Shown here in pieces: positions 1 to 12,400 of a DNA stretch of 64,000 nt. Both the position numbers and the translations under genes were made by a program. Position 1 is the first letter of the stretch. Every line of letters begins with the position of its first letter. Under the pieces are notes generated by a model. That model saw nothing but the letters and a program-made list of their open reading frames with translations, searched no databases and had not been told where the DNA came from. Location of the stretch: NCBI RefSeq assembly GCF_027943255.1, contig NC_072893.1:133857784-133921783 (forward strand). The letters run 5' to 3'. This stretch comes from Anastrepha obliqua (lineage: Eukaryota; Arthropoda; Insecta; Diptera; Tephritidae).

Positions 1-253
1 GGGTGTTTGGCGGAGTTCCTCCTCCCATTTGTGGTGTGCGTCTTGATGTTCAGTTGTAAGCTGACTCCAAACGGCAAATGTTTTTAAAGGAGTTTTTTTA
101 CAGCAGAAATACACTCGGAGGTTTTCCGTTGCTTACTGAGGGGCGACCGCTATTAGAAAACAGTTTTTCTATCATTTGATGTTTCATGAACGGAGACTCG
201 AACCTGCGCACTTCCAAATAGTAGTCACGCACCAACTCATTCGACTAGGCGGC
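1..253 (-). repeat. tRNA-derived SINE, 3' part cut by window edge
   Basis: Read on the minus strand, this begins near 253 with an A-box-like stretch (about 232-247) and then a B-box-like GGTTCGAGTCTCC (within 188-204). The spacing is that of a tRNA gene. A non-tRNA body follows, containing TAATAGCGGTCGCCCC and running off the window start. A degenerate second copy lies in the opposite orientation at 13660-13798. The pol III boxes and dispersed copies indicate a SINE. The family name is not known to me. Confidence 0.65.
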
Positions 254-885
254 TGGAAAAAATATCTACTTTTATATAGAACTTTATTTATACATTGAGA
301 AATTGATCCATAGTAGGTTCGATGGCAATAAGTCTTATTTTTTAAAGGTAATGATTTTCTGTGACCTTTTTAAAACAATATTTTCGTACTTTTAAATTGA
401 AAATTTTAAAACCGTATTTTTGTACATTTAATTGTATTCCAATTGTTCCCACTTTATGACCTCTTCTCAAGAAAATATGGACGAGATTGAAAGACCTAAA
501 ATAATTTTGTGAGATGGAAATTTCGTTTAAAGTTTATTTATCCTTTTTAAGTAATCTTATATTCCGGAATTCAAACAGCGAAAACTCGATTAATTTTTTG
601 TATGTATAAAGAAATTATGTGCAATAAGAATATCAAGGAAAGGAGTAAAACCGTTTAATCATTGGTATTTAAAAGTAAAAGTTTAAATGTTAAATTTCAT
701 TGGTTGAGATACGACTATATATGTACATTCGTCAATAAGATTTTACGTTGCGATCGGAGAGGGCCTTGCTACTGCCAATTTTTTGTTTTTGTTCATATGA
801 ACGTATGTGAAGTTTCATTTCAATCTGTCAATGCATTCTTTATTTTCAAGCCATTTAGTATCGACGTGTCACAGTATTTTCTGCA
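254..885. other. intergenic, nothing recognised
   Basis: AT-rich sequence without a supported gene. The last 200 bases probably include the 5' untranslated part of the mariner relic that starts at 886. A short open frame at 662-919 overlaps that relic and has no protein-like features. Confidence 0.5.
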
Positions 886-1235
886 ATGGAAAAAATCAGG
901 TGCCGTGCAGTACGAGTAATTGAATTTTTATTTTGGAGGATTTAAAAGCAAAGGAAATTTATGAACGAGTGTTGAAGTGCATAAGACATTTTCGCTATCA
1001 ATAAGTACAGTTGAATGATGGGTTGCTGAATTTAAACGTCCACATACAAGCCTTGAACACGATTCATGTCAAGGTCGTCCAAAAACAGTAACAACACCAG
1101 AAATCGTGGAAAAACTACAGAATTGCGTATTGGAAAAGCGTCGAGTAACTGAAAGAGATTTAATAGAAGTCCTAGACATCACATTTGTTAACAATGGAAG
1201 AAAAACATATTCGAGTGTGACTTTCTTAGCAATAT
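886..1235 (+). pseudogene. mariner transposase relic (N-terminal part, frameshifted)
   Basis: An ATG at 886 opens MEKIRCRAVRVIEFLF, the usual beginning of mariner transposases. Joining frames gives EDLKAKEIYERVLK, a segment resembling the helix-turn-helix region, and then GRPKTVTTPEIVEKLQ and TERDLIEVLDITF, the mariner GRPKT/EIVEKV block. At least two frameshifts and several stops break the frame. The DDE catalytic part is absent. Sequence near 1565-1660 (AATAAAG, then an AT-rich end) may be the 3' end of the same element, which would imply an internally rearranged copy. This is a dead DNA transposon. Confidence 0.75.
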
Positions 1236-1312
1236 TTAGGGTGTTTTCGAAAGGATAAATTGGAGTTTGTGATTTTCATGATTTTTGAACGTCTGGAAAG
1301 CCTAACGCTTTT

Positions 1313-1562
1313 GCGTGCTATAACCCGCTCAACTTTGCTCTGATTGGCTTGAAATTTCGACACGTAATTCAGAAGCTTCAGCCTTTCTAAATAAGCAAAA
1401 ATCATAAGAATCGTCAAACACCATAACTGTCAAATCTGCTGAAAAAGTGCTGTAACTCCCTCAATTTTGCTCTGATTGGCCTGAAACTTTGGCATATTAC
1501 TTTCCAGTAAAAGTGATATAACTCCCCCAGCTTTGCTCTGATTGCCTTGAAATTTCGACAAG
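1313..1562 (+). repeat. three copies of a ~45-bp repeat
   Basis: A block around TTTGCTCTGATTG(G/C)C(C/T)TGAAA occurs at about 1319-1366, 1449-1497 and 1513-1560. Each copy is preceded by a TAACTCCC/TAACCCGC-like stretch. Copies differ by several substitutions, so the duplication is old. It lies just downstream of the mariner relic and may be part of that or another element. Confidence 0.6.
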
Positions 1563-2734
1563 TGGATTAATGTTCAGGGGCGCTATACTGAATAATAAAG
1601 TTTTGTTTTAAACCATAAAATTGCATTTTTCTTATCGAATCGCAAAACTTATTGTAACTAGTACCTGGTATGTACAGTAGGATGCGCTATTGTTTTTCCA
1701 TTGGAATATATATTAAGAATTTCCAAAATATTTCGGAAAATATGAATATTTACTGTTTAACTATATTTATATTATTTCAAGAGAATAGATGAGTTCAAAG
1801 TTAAAAGGTCTGTGGGAAAAATCTCTAAAAATTTGATCAACAGAATCAGAAATGGTGAAAATTGCTAAGAAAAATCGGTACGTAAAGTGTTAGTTTCCAA
1901 GAAATGAAAAGGGTTTTTGGCACATTTGGACATTATTTAGACATTTTTATGCAGACCTTTTAAGCATAACTTCTTGTTTTGTAGCAGTATACTTAACCCC
2001 GTGAGGGCAGTGTAGATTATTGGCCGTCTTCGTCTAAGCATAACTTCTTCCTCTGAGGCAATTTTTCGGAAAAAAATTTTTAATAACTAGGTTTACTCGC
2101 ATTTATAAAACAACTCGATATTTGTAACTATTTTTATATGGATCCAGCTTCAGATCTACGGGAATATTTTTGCGAAATATTTTGGCAGAAGTCTAAAAAT
2201 ATATAGGTTTTATAATCCCAGTGGAAACCCCACAATTTAATGTGGTGTCACACCCATATACATCCATACATATATATACGTACAGTGGGTAATCAGTCAA
2301 TTAGCACGCTGTGAATGATAAGCATTAAGCCATTTTTTTTTGTGTTGTTTATTTACATACTTTTATTCAATATATTTTTATTTAAAAAACGTTTTAATGC
2401 TTAAGATATTATTTCATTTAAGCCATTTCAATATTTTGTATCTTCACCGTTCAGCAGTTCTTGATCCGAGTTTCTTTCCTACTGCTCCATATCAATGTTT
2501 CCACATATGTTTTTTCTTTTTTTTTGATAATCTGTCGTTATGTTAATGCGAAACTAAACTAATAATTTACTCTCCATCGTTCTCTACCTTTTCGTTTTCA
2601 TCGTTGGAAAATAACATTGAATATCAGTATTATGATTTTCGATACAAATCGTTCTCAGCTACTGGTTTTTATTTAGCTTTTCCATTATCCTCTTCTTTCT
2701 ATTTTAAACACAGCATTTCATACCGTTATTTTCT
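1563..2734. other. intergenic, AT-rich
   Basis: No supported gene. The open frame at 2340-2546 is low-complexity Phe/Tyr-rich translation of AT-rich DNA. A 14-bp word (AAGCATAACTTCTT) occurs twice, near 1962 and 2034. Confidence 0.45.
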
Positions 2735-2740
2735 TTTATT
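2735..2740 (-). terminator. poly(A) signal of ND-42
   Basis: Plus-strand TTTATT reads AATAAA on the minus strand, about 30 bases after the ND-42 stop codon. This is a suitable position for a cleavage/polyadenylation signal. Confidence 0.55.
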
Positions 2741-2771
2741 CAAAATTTACTAACAAATAACTGATGACTGT

Positions 2772-4117
2772 TTACATTGGCTCATTGATTCCCACTTTTG
2801 TTTTAGTGAGCAAACCGGTGTCACCCATGTCTTCATTGTAGCCAGGACGATATTTCATGCCAGGCGCCTGTTAATTAAACCAAAAATTGTCGATGAGTAT
2901 AACCACAGGGTCTAGTTCTGGAAGACGATACTCACATTATACCATACATCGCGCCATATCTTACTGCTATCGGCATCGCGCACCAATTCCGGAACGTCAT
3001 AACGTGGTACGTTGAAATAGTTCATCAAAGTGCTTTTTTCATTGCAGTACTTAATTCGGGCCTCGCACCATTCGGATTCGAGTGGAAAACGCCAGTCCTT
3101 CATTTTCTTGTTGTGGTGGTCCACTTCGAACTGCCCAAAATCTATGCGTTCGATATCTTCAACCACAACTTCCGTCTCACCGCCAGCAGTCCAATCGTAA
3201 ACTAAGATTTCAGCATGAGTGCTGATATCCTTAAGGAAGTGCTGTTTGTAGAACGTTTCAATGTCCTTTAAGTAGCTATCAGTGAACACATTTGAATTTA
3301 CTTCGTAGTTGATATTGCGGGCCTTGATACGTTGCTATATTTAACGGAATAAAAAAAATTAGATAATGCTTACAATTCACAGATTGAACTTTACCTTAAC
3401 GGCATCGACTGGGCAGTCCAAATAGATCACCAAATGCGGCTTAAGCAGTTCACTAATAGTATTTTGACGAATTTCATAATACACCGAATGGGCACCACGG
3501 GAGATGTAACCGTTCTTATGCATTGCTTCCAAGAACACGAAGTCCGAATAGCAACTTCGATCCAAAACCACACCCTGACCAGTGGAAAGGACATGTTGCA
3601 AGGCGTCTATGTACTGTGAATATCTCAGCATGTACATGCGTATCTGGAACTGCGCAGCCAAGGGATGGTTGGGCTCACGGCAAAAGTTCGCCACATCATA
3701 GGAACGACAGAGTTCTGGCAGCTGTGGATCTAATTTGCGCATATCATAGCCATAAGAATTGATATAAATCAAATCCAAATTGACTTCGGGAAAGTAGCAC
3801 ATTTCCAATTCATCAGCTAACTCTTTGGCAAACTTGCTTTTGCCCGCACCAATTGGGCCCTCAACGCAGATGACTTTGGAGTTTTCATCCATACGCTTCG
3901 ATGTTTTATCGAAAAAGGAATTCAACACAGTGTAGTTCTTTTCCTTATATGGATATGGAGCGGCTTTTGGTACTCGTGGGCCACCACGCATAGATTTACC
4001 CATGATGGTGCACTTCTGCGTTAGAGCCATTGGAGACGCCGATTGGGGATTCAACAATGCGGGAGCAGCATTACGGCCGCAGAGGCGCACAATGCCCACA
4101 CGGAAAACGGCAGCCAT
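2772..4117 (-). CDS. ND-42: NADH dehydrogenase [ubiquinone] 1 alpha subcomplex subunit 10 (complex I 42 kDa subunit)
   Basis: Three exons on the minus strand: 4117-3395, 3334-2936 and 2867-2772, with 60- and 68-bp GT-AG introns in phase, giving 405 residues, close to the usual length of this subunit. The start was chosen at MAAVFRVG because it opens a mitochondrial-type leader; an ATG four codons upstream (4129) is less likely. A deoxynucleoside-kinase-like P-loop GPIGAGKS lies at residues 87-94, followed by the family's NLDLIYINSYGYD region. The C-terminus (GMKYRPGYNEDMGD) is also typical. Known role of the family: accessory subunit of mitochondrial complex I in the matrix, with a nucleotide-kinase fold. 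The gene is divergent from the p140Cap-like gene. I see no break or missing motif. Confidence 0.95.
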
Positions 4118-4435
4118 ACTGAAAATCAAGAATAAAAAAATGTATTATAGTTTAAAACCTTTACGGAACGATGTACGATTTGATGCGAAAGACCATTGCA
4201 ACCAGTCATTACATCACAGTTTCGCCAATGAAAATGTGCCATTTGTGATTTAAGCAAAACACTAATTTTCTAGTGCAAAGTTTTAAACATATGTAAAACC
4301 ACTGCAAAGCCGAGTTATAAACTATTTGTTTTATATAGAGTAAGGTGATTGTACAATATTTTTCCCACCTTAGCACAATTTATTCGGAGCTTCCCTTTTA
4401 TTTTCCACACAAGAAATTAGAAGACCCATCACCAA

Positions 4436-4468
4436 CAGCTGTCAATTTCGGCTGTCAGCTGTCAGCTG
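4436..4468. promoter_or_regulatory. cluster of three CAGCTG E-box palindromes
   Basis: CAGCTG occurs at 4436-4441, 4456-4461 and 4463-4468, about 320 bases upstream of the ND-42 start codon. CAGCTG is the core bound by class I/II bHLH dimers. Three in 33 bp is unusual for AT-rich DNA, but the function is inferred only. Confidence 0.4.
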
Positions 4469-5991
4469 TGACGCTGCTTGGCAGCACTGGATCACTACAG
4501 AGTGATGAGGAGCAATAAAATACGAATCCAAACAAGATGAGATTTGTGTAAATAATAGATTTACCTTTTGAGACCGGTTTTTCAGTGAAAATTCAACTCT
4601 GCTGTTAACATGCTAAAATAAGTTTTAACACCCACTTTTGCAGCCTTAAACCTGGTTTCAAAACTCACCACAGTTAAATTAGCACTAAAAAACGGACCGA
4701 AAGTGTGGACACTTGTATTTATACCAGTGAACAACTTTATTAAAATTTCAATGCTTTATCTACTTAGAATGTTTTGCCAGAACTTCAGTTTTGAAAGCAC
4801 TGCTTAGTTTTGGTGAATTATGTGTTCAAGGCGGGATCGCGTGTACAAACACCGCGCAGCCGCGGAAATGAAATTTCCCAAATCCTGTGCACATTTAGGG
4901 CGGAAACTCTTTTATGATATACCAGAAATATTTGGCATTACAACGTATCGAACGGTTTTCAAAAGCGGTCAGAGTCATACGCTTCATCAAAAATAATCAT
5001 AAATATTTAAATTTTTATTTTAGTTGAGCAGAAAATAATTTAAATGCTCCCAAGATTGCAGCACACCTCGAAGTTTTAATTAGGTGTGTAAATGAAGAAC
5101 CATTTATTACATATACAATTGGTCAAGTGCGTCATACATTTAGGTGTGCAGCGGAGCGCTCAAGTGCTTAAATTTAATGATGCTGTGGATATACGAGTTT
5201 CCTCTGCAAAAATTGATTACGCTAAATGTTTTGTTAAAAAAATAAATAGTGATTTAAATTATTAAATTGTGATAAAATTGAACTCTCCAGATTTAAAGAC
5301 AAATATTTTTCATTACCTTACTAGCAAAACAGAAATGGAAAATGAAATTTTAAACAAAAAATATTAATTTTCTATGTTTCGCATAATTTGCACAGTCACA
5401 TAAAATATAGAGGAAGTCACGCACTACAAATCGCCAGTTCTTACAGTTCTTCTTTGTACACGTCAATTAAAAATTGCCAAACGAGTACCTTTAAAACCAA
5501 CAACAGTAGACGAACAAGCAGCCTTTTGCACAGATAGCTCCTCTATTTGCTCGCACTCCGACCCCCACCCTCCAGGGTCAGTGAAATATCAAAACGCTTG
5601 TCGTCAGCAAAGAATGCTTTCACCGCACTCCTCCCGCCAACCCAAACGCACTGTGCAATGATATGCACAGTCCGTTGCACAGTTTAAGCGTCACTGTCGG
5701 TTGTGCACTTGTCGCGAAATTTCAGCGCACCACCCCAAATACCAATGCAAGGAAATTAAATAATTTCCCTTTTGGTGAGAAATGCCGTCGTGCATGTGGT
5801 CGGAGCATGAGCATTGGCACTGCATGCCGGCTAAATACACAATAGTTGTTGGGTACGCTGTTGGCTTGCGGCGCGGCAAGGGCGAGAACTACGTCGAACC
5901 ATATTTTGAAACATAAACAAACAGAATATTCGCTGCGAGGATGTGTGGGACATAGGCAGCACCTGCTTCATATTTACTTTTGTTTTGTCTT

Positions 5992-5995
<4 letters not shown>

Positions 5996-6027
<32 letters not shown>
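5996..6027 (+). repeat. (TC)n microsatellite
   Basis: An uninterrupted TC dinucleotide run of about 16 units in the divergent promoter region. Polypyrimidine/GAGA-type tracts near fly promoters can bind GAGA factor; here that is inference. Confidence 0.85.
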
Positions 6028-6031
<4 letters not shown>

Positions 6032-6400
6032 TTTACTCGTGCAATGTTTGCACTGCAGTAGAACGTTTGCACTGCCTTTAGCCACCTACAAAATATTAAA
6101 AAATGGAGCAAAAAATCGGTCATTATAAAATCCAAAGACCTATGTTACGACACTTGTGTAGCGAAAATATTTGCCCAGAATTTCTAATCAACTGAACTGG
6201 CCATTCAAGTACTGGAGACACTTACCCAATTGCCTAAGTACACAAGCTCCACACACTTACTTCAATATAAAAACATACAAACATACCATGCATATGTATA
6301 TGTACATTGATACTTGCCCAATGCTAATGCCAACATTTAATGCTTTCCGGTCGACGCCGCAGTCGTCGCAGTCCAACCAACACATACGAAGTGCCACACG

Positions 6401-9400
6401 ATGCTGATACGTTGGAAGAGCAAAGATAAAAGTTCATCGAACCAGAGCAGCAGCAACAGCAGCAGTAGCTCATCAAAGAAAAAACGAAAAGGACGCGAAG
6501 GAGGTGGGTATTGGGGTAAATGTGAATATTTAAACAACTCAGGTTTGGAGTAAGTCCATATTAGAATGCGCTTATACATATGCATGTACATATATGAGCA
6601 AACACGGGGGGTCAGTGTGGGTGTAAAATCCACATGTGTGCACTTTGCCTGATTGTGCATTTCCGTGTGCAAAGGTGTCCGTTGAAATCAACACTCATAG
6701 CATGAACGTGTCCGCATTTGTTTGTTTGTTAACTCTATTTTGCCGGTGGCAATACTCATTGGTCGACTAACATGGGGATCACAAGGATAATCACTTGTTT
6801 GTCTATTTGGAATAAGCACACGCACACTCGTGCACCAGACTACAGAATAGAAAGTCATTTTCAACGTCATGTCAATTTATCAAAAGAGCAGACTGCAGGC
6901 ACAGTGATTTGCGTTTTTCTACTTTTCCTGACAAGCCAAATGACCAGCAATTTCTCTTCAAAGCTCGCACAATGTGCAGCTCTGACACCAAGATGGCGAA
7001 TAAATTCAGATAATTGCTTATCCTTGGGGAATATAACCCAATTGAAGTCAAAATTAATTATGCTGGACTTTAACGAGGGTCTATTATGTTTTCACCCACT
7101 GCATTCATGTTTTATACGTTGCTTCCAGAAGAAGACTGGCAAAATGAAGCGAAAACAGGACGTCTGCCGACTAATGAGCAAGGTAGGCCTATATAATATA
7201 AGTAAACCCATTCACTCTATTTACGAATTTATATTTAGTTGATATATCAATAAATACACTTTGCTTTGTTTTTACAGCGAACGATCATCGGCGCGGCCTG
7301 CGCCGAGACGATCCGCGTCGACACACACTAGGTGGGGATATGATAATGTATGCTGGTAATCAGGGCCAGCAGCAACAACGCGCCATGGATCTAGAGGTAA
7401 TTTATACATACAAAATTTGCATAATACATAGTAACATTTCTTTTCTCGGAAAATAGATGAGCACGAGGGCACAAAAGAACAAAAAGGTATTTACAGAAGG
7501 CAACTTTGAATCTGTGTTTAAATACATATAAAAATTTGGAAGTCTCCATTACATTATGAGTAAAAGGAAAAATATGCTATTGACTCTCGATGTTTTCCAA
7601 AACAGCAGTTCGAAAATTATCCTATTTTAGCTTTTTTGCATTTTCTTCTTTTTCTTAATTGGCGCGATAACCGCTTACGCTATTTTGGCCGAGTTTAACA
7701 AAGCGCGCCAGTCGTTTCTTTCTCGTACTAACCGGCGCCAATTGGACACACCAAGTGAAGCCAAGTCCTTCTCCACCTGATCTTTCCAACGCAGAGGAGG
7801 CCTTCCTCTTCCTCTGCTACCACCAGCTGGTACCGCATCGAATACTTTCAGAGCCGGAGCGTTTGTATCCATTCGGACGACATGACCCAGCCAACGTAGC
7901 CGCTGGATCTTTATTCGCTGCGCTATGTCTATGTCGTCGTAAAGCTCATACAGCTCATCGTTCCATCGTCTGCGATATTCGCCGTTGCCAACGTGCAAAG
8001 GTCCAAAAATCTTACGCAGAGTCTTTCTCTCAAACACTCCAAGCGTCGCTTCATCGGATGTTGTCATCGTCCACGCTTCTGCGCCATACGTTAGGACGGA
8101 CATGATGAGAGTCTTGTAGAGTGTTAGTTTTGTTCGTCGAGAGAGGACTTTACTACTCAATTGCCTACTTCGTCCAAAATAGCACTTGTTGGCAAGAGAG
8201 ATTCTACGTTGGATTTCAAGGCTGACATTGTTATCGGTGTTAATGCTGGTTCCTAAATAAATGAAGTTTTTTACAACCTCGAAATTATAACTGTCAACAG
8301 TGACGTGGGTGCCGATACGCGAGTGCGCCCACTGTTTGTTTGATAACAGGAGGTACTTCGTTTTGTCCTCGTTCACCACCAGACCCTCTCGCTTTGCCTC
8401 TTTATCCAGTTTGGAGAAGGCAGAACTAACAGCGCGGTTGTTAAGGCCGATGATGTCAATATCATCGGCATACGCCAGCAATTGTACGCTCTTATAAAAT
8501 ATTGTGCCTGAGCGATTAAGTCCTGCGGCTCGTACGATGCTCTCCAACATCAGGTTAAAGAAGTCAGACGACAGCGAGTCACCCTGTCTGAAACCTCGTT
8601 TGGTATCAAACGGCTTGGAGAGGTCCTTCCCAATTCTGACGGCGCTGCTGGTGTTGAGCAACGTCATCTTGCATAGCCGTATTAGTTTTGCGGGGATACC
8701 AAATTCAGACATCGCGGCATACAGATAACTCCTCTTCGTACTGTCGAATGCAGCTTTGAAGTCGACGAAAAGATGGTGTGTGTCGATTCTCCTTTCATGG
8801 GTCTTTTCCAAGATTTGGCGTATTTTTTGCATTTTACATTCTCAAAATATAAATACTTTTGGTAAAAAATGGCGATTTCCAAAATGTTGCAACTTTTTAT
8901 TTCATTTAAAGAATTTTTTAATGTTTTTTCCGCATCATTTAATTGCCATTTTTTCTTAATTTGAATAACTTTTTTGGTTTTTTATTGAAGAATAATGTGC
9001 CACGTGGCTATACGCCCCTGAATCAAGGACCCTTGTTCGACGATGACCCGGGTATTATGTCAGAGGTGGAAACCGCAAGCACTGGTTTCCGACGTGGTAA
9101 TAAACAACGCTCGTCGTTACCGGTAGTTCGCACTCCTTCGAAAACGTTGGAGCGACCTTTAGGTGAAATGAAAGCTTCTTACTATCATATTTCTCCGTAA
9201 TTACTAAAACCACCTTTACCAATTACTAATACGACTATTTCAGGCTTAGTATTTCTGCAGTACCGCTCGGAAACGAAACGCGCACTATTGCCTAACGAAA
9301 TCACCTCAATAGACACGGTGCGCGCGCTTTTCGTGCGCTCCTTTCCTCGCCAACTGACCATGGCATACCTGGAAGGGCCGAATGTGAAAATCTACATACA

Positions 9401-12400
9401 TGATGCCAGCAAGGACATGTTCTATGAACTGGAGGATGTTCGTTCACATTTGCGTGAAATTCGTGATCGATCTGTGCTACGGCTATTTGAATCTACAGAA
9501 GTAGCTGCTCCGCCACAAATTTTACCTGGTGGCCCTGGAGTACCACAACCGCTCCCTCAAGTCACGCCCAACCATTGGGACCAAGACCAGGTAAGAAACT
9601 CCTATATAGCTTTTTGAAATATTAGTAACCGGAAGAAATTAAAATTTTGCTTCCCAGAGTTACTTCAGTGAGCCAGAATTCGATTCAGATTACAAGCATC
9701 AACACATTCACAAATCAAAGGTGAGTTTTTTATTTGTTAAATAATATTATATAAAATAATTTTAAATAGGCATAGGCAAACATACATATATACATAAAGT
9801 TCGGTAAAAAAAATAATTTCTAAAAATTAAGCTAATGAATGCAAGCATTACCGACAGCATAGGCCGAAGCTCAAAATTAAATGCGTTTTGAAAATGCGCC
9901 AACACATGAAACAGCCACAAATCCCTCTAGCGCTCAAATAACACTCTGCTGACTAGTGCCGTCCCTCTTACGCGCCATACTATCTAAAAATTGCCACATC
10001 CGCCCACACTTAGTCCCTTGAGTGCATTGTTCATTTGCTCCTTCGCATCCTTCCATGCAAACACGATTGCTCCTTGAAATGGTTCCGAGTCACAAGCACT
10101 ACACAGCGCTATTACCGCCTTAACTTCCTCCTCGGCTGGCTCGCGATCATGTTCGTGAATCTCCGCTTCGATATTCATTTTCTGAGTCAAATCCTGCTTG
10201 AACTGTTGCCCCCCAAAATCGGCCAGGCCGTCATACTTGAAATTGTTCCCGACCAACGGGTCGTCCACTACACTTCCGTCCTCAAGCAATACCAGACCAC
10301 GTTTCTGCAGATTCTTCTCTGCCAGCGCTGTCGGTCGCGTCTGCCCAAAAGCGGCAGCACGCTTTCGTATCACTTTTTGACCAAAGGAAGTTTCCGTATC
10401 GTTGGTTTTTGCCTGACGCTTGAAGAAAATGCGGGTCTCCGTTTCGTCAATAAACTGCACGTTGGCCGGGTTGTTGAGCGTACTATATTCGCGCGTCGTT
10501 GAACTGGTTTGCACGGTCTTCGGTCGCACTGCCAACGCCGCATTCGGCTGCGCAATATGTCCCAATAGTTGTTGGGATACCAGCCGTGAGCCGGTATTAA
10601 TTTGACCATTCACAAAATTGGTGTTGATGGTGACGGCTTGTTGTTGGTCGGACATTGGAAAGATCGTGTTTTCACTGCCCGCCAACTGCTGCACCGGCTG
10701 TGTTAATTGTGACTGCAGCAACAATTGCTGTTGCTGTGGTTGTGCAAGATTTAAACGCACGCGAGTTGGTATCTGTCCGCTAGCCAGTAGGCTATGCATT
10801 GGTAGTGGCCGATTTATCTAATAGTCAGAGAAAAAGAAAAATATTACATTCGGTCAATTCAGTGGTAATGCCAAATGGTAAACTCACAGCCGGGGGAGCT
10901 CTTGTTGTTGTTGATAGCTCCAGTCCCTCGTGATCGAAGTGATGAACATGGTGATGCTTGTGGTCGCGGTGAGCCTTACCCGCACTAAGAGCTATATGAT
11001 AAATCTGGATCAATGTGATTTCGAAGTGCAGGCCCTGAGACAAATCACCCGTCGGCGAAACTCCACCCGAGAACAATTTGCCTTTCGCGGGTATTGTATG
11101 ACTAACCAACTGCAAGAAAGCAAGCAAACCATTATTTTTAGGATAAATTAATTGGTACTGTGTGCAATGGCCATAGGAGCATTGAGCGGCGGAGTTTAAT
11201 TCTTTAACTTCATTTCCTCCAATTGCCCACAGCTGGCTGCCATCGACTGTTTACTATAAACTATCCGATTGCGGGTGTTGACTCGTGGCTATTGGCATTT
11301 GGGTTACTTTATGCAAACTTAAAACCAAAAAACTGAAACCCGCACGCCCAGCAGCTACTCGTACCACTCCACACTGCGAACAAAATAGAGTTGAAAAAAA
11401 AAACAAAAAACCATAAATCCTCACCGCATTGTGAAAGCCACGCCCGACGCGCTCTGACTTCACCCAGACCTGCCATTCACCTGTCTTTCCATTCCAAGAC
11501 GAACACTGATGATGCCACTGGCGCACACGCAATGGATAATTGAGCCTGCAATTAAACGTGGCGCAACCGCAGCCACAAACAAGTGGAATCAATCAAATTT
11601 CATAACTTTTCTAGTATGACACAAATTTATAATTTCAGCATAAGGATTTTAAATCGTGCTTACCTGTAAACCTGCTGACCTTTTATGGCCATCGAAATAA
11701 AACTGGAATTTTGTGAGTTCGAAACCCAAAATTGGAACTCACGCGGTTCATCCTTAACTGGCATTTGTGGAATTTCAATAGTCAGCAGCAATCAGCCATA
11801 GCAAAAAGCAAAGAAAACAAAAAATAAAAAAGGAAAATGCGAGCATCAATATATTGGACTTGTTGCATATGAAAATGTGACAGTAAAATTGGTTAAAAGT
11901 CAGTCAAACATGTTCGCCTTATAAGGCTTTTTTCGAGAAATGGGAAAATAGTTAATCGGGCCAATGCAACAATCGAGTGGCCTACTCTGCAGTCCACACA
12001 AAAGCAAACTCATTCATTTTGAAGTAAACTTTGTTAAATGAATGGACAAGAAAGGAATCAATGGAATTTCGTGAGGAATGAGATTCAAATAAATTGGCAA
12101 ATATGCACGTTAGGGATTTAAAGAATTCTAAGACAAGAGTCTATGCATTTTGCACCTCATTCGGTTAACATTTTTTCACAGCAGGGTAATTAATTTGTAA
12201 CCAAAAATTTAGCCACAATTCTTGGAAGTTCTTAAAAACTACTAAAGTTTTTATTTATCTATTATTTGAATTAAAGCTATATCTATATATATAAAAATGA
12301 AATGATGTTCGTTTGTACGCATTTTTTTGGGCCGATACGAGGCCAATTTTATTCGTTCTTTTTTCATATTATAGGGATCCACTAGAGGAAGGTTTTTAGC

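Larger units (their letters stand above)
4118..6400. other. divergent intergenic region between ND-42 and the p140Cap-like gene
   Basis: About 2.3 kb separates two head-to-head starts, so it should hold both promoters and 5' UTRs. Visible elements are a cluster of three CAGCTG boxes at 4436-4468 and a TC microsatellite at 5996-6027. Short open frames here (for example 5663-5845 and 5846-6061) are not convincing; several are translations of the TC tract. Confidence 0.6.

Noticed and set aside
5831..6128. Frames with Ser/Leu or Arg/Glu runs on both strands
   Set aside because: They are translations of the TC/GA microsatellite at 5996-6027.
7755..8728. Plus-strand frames of 65-116 codons
   Set aside because: They are shadows of the reverse transcriptase on the minus strand.
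10035..10821. Plus-strand frames up to 155 codons
   Set aside because: They lie opposite the last pentraxin exon, which has a continuous, spliced, domain-supported frame on the minus strand.
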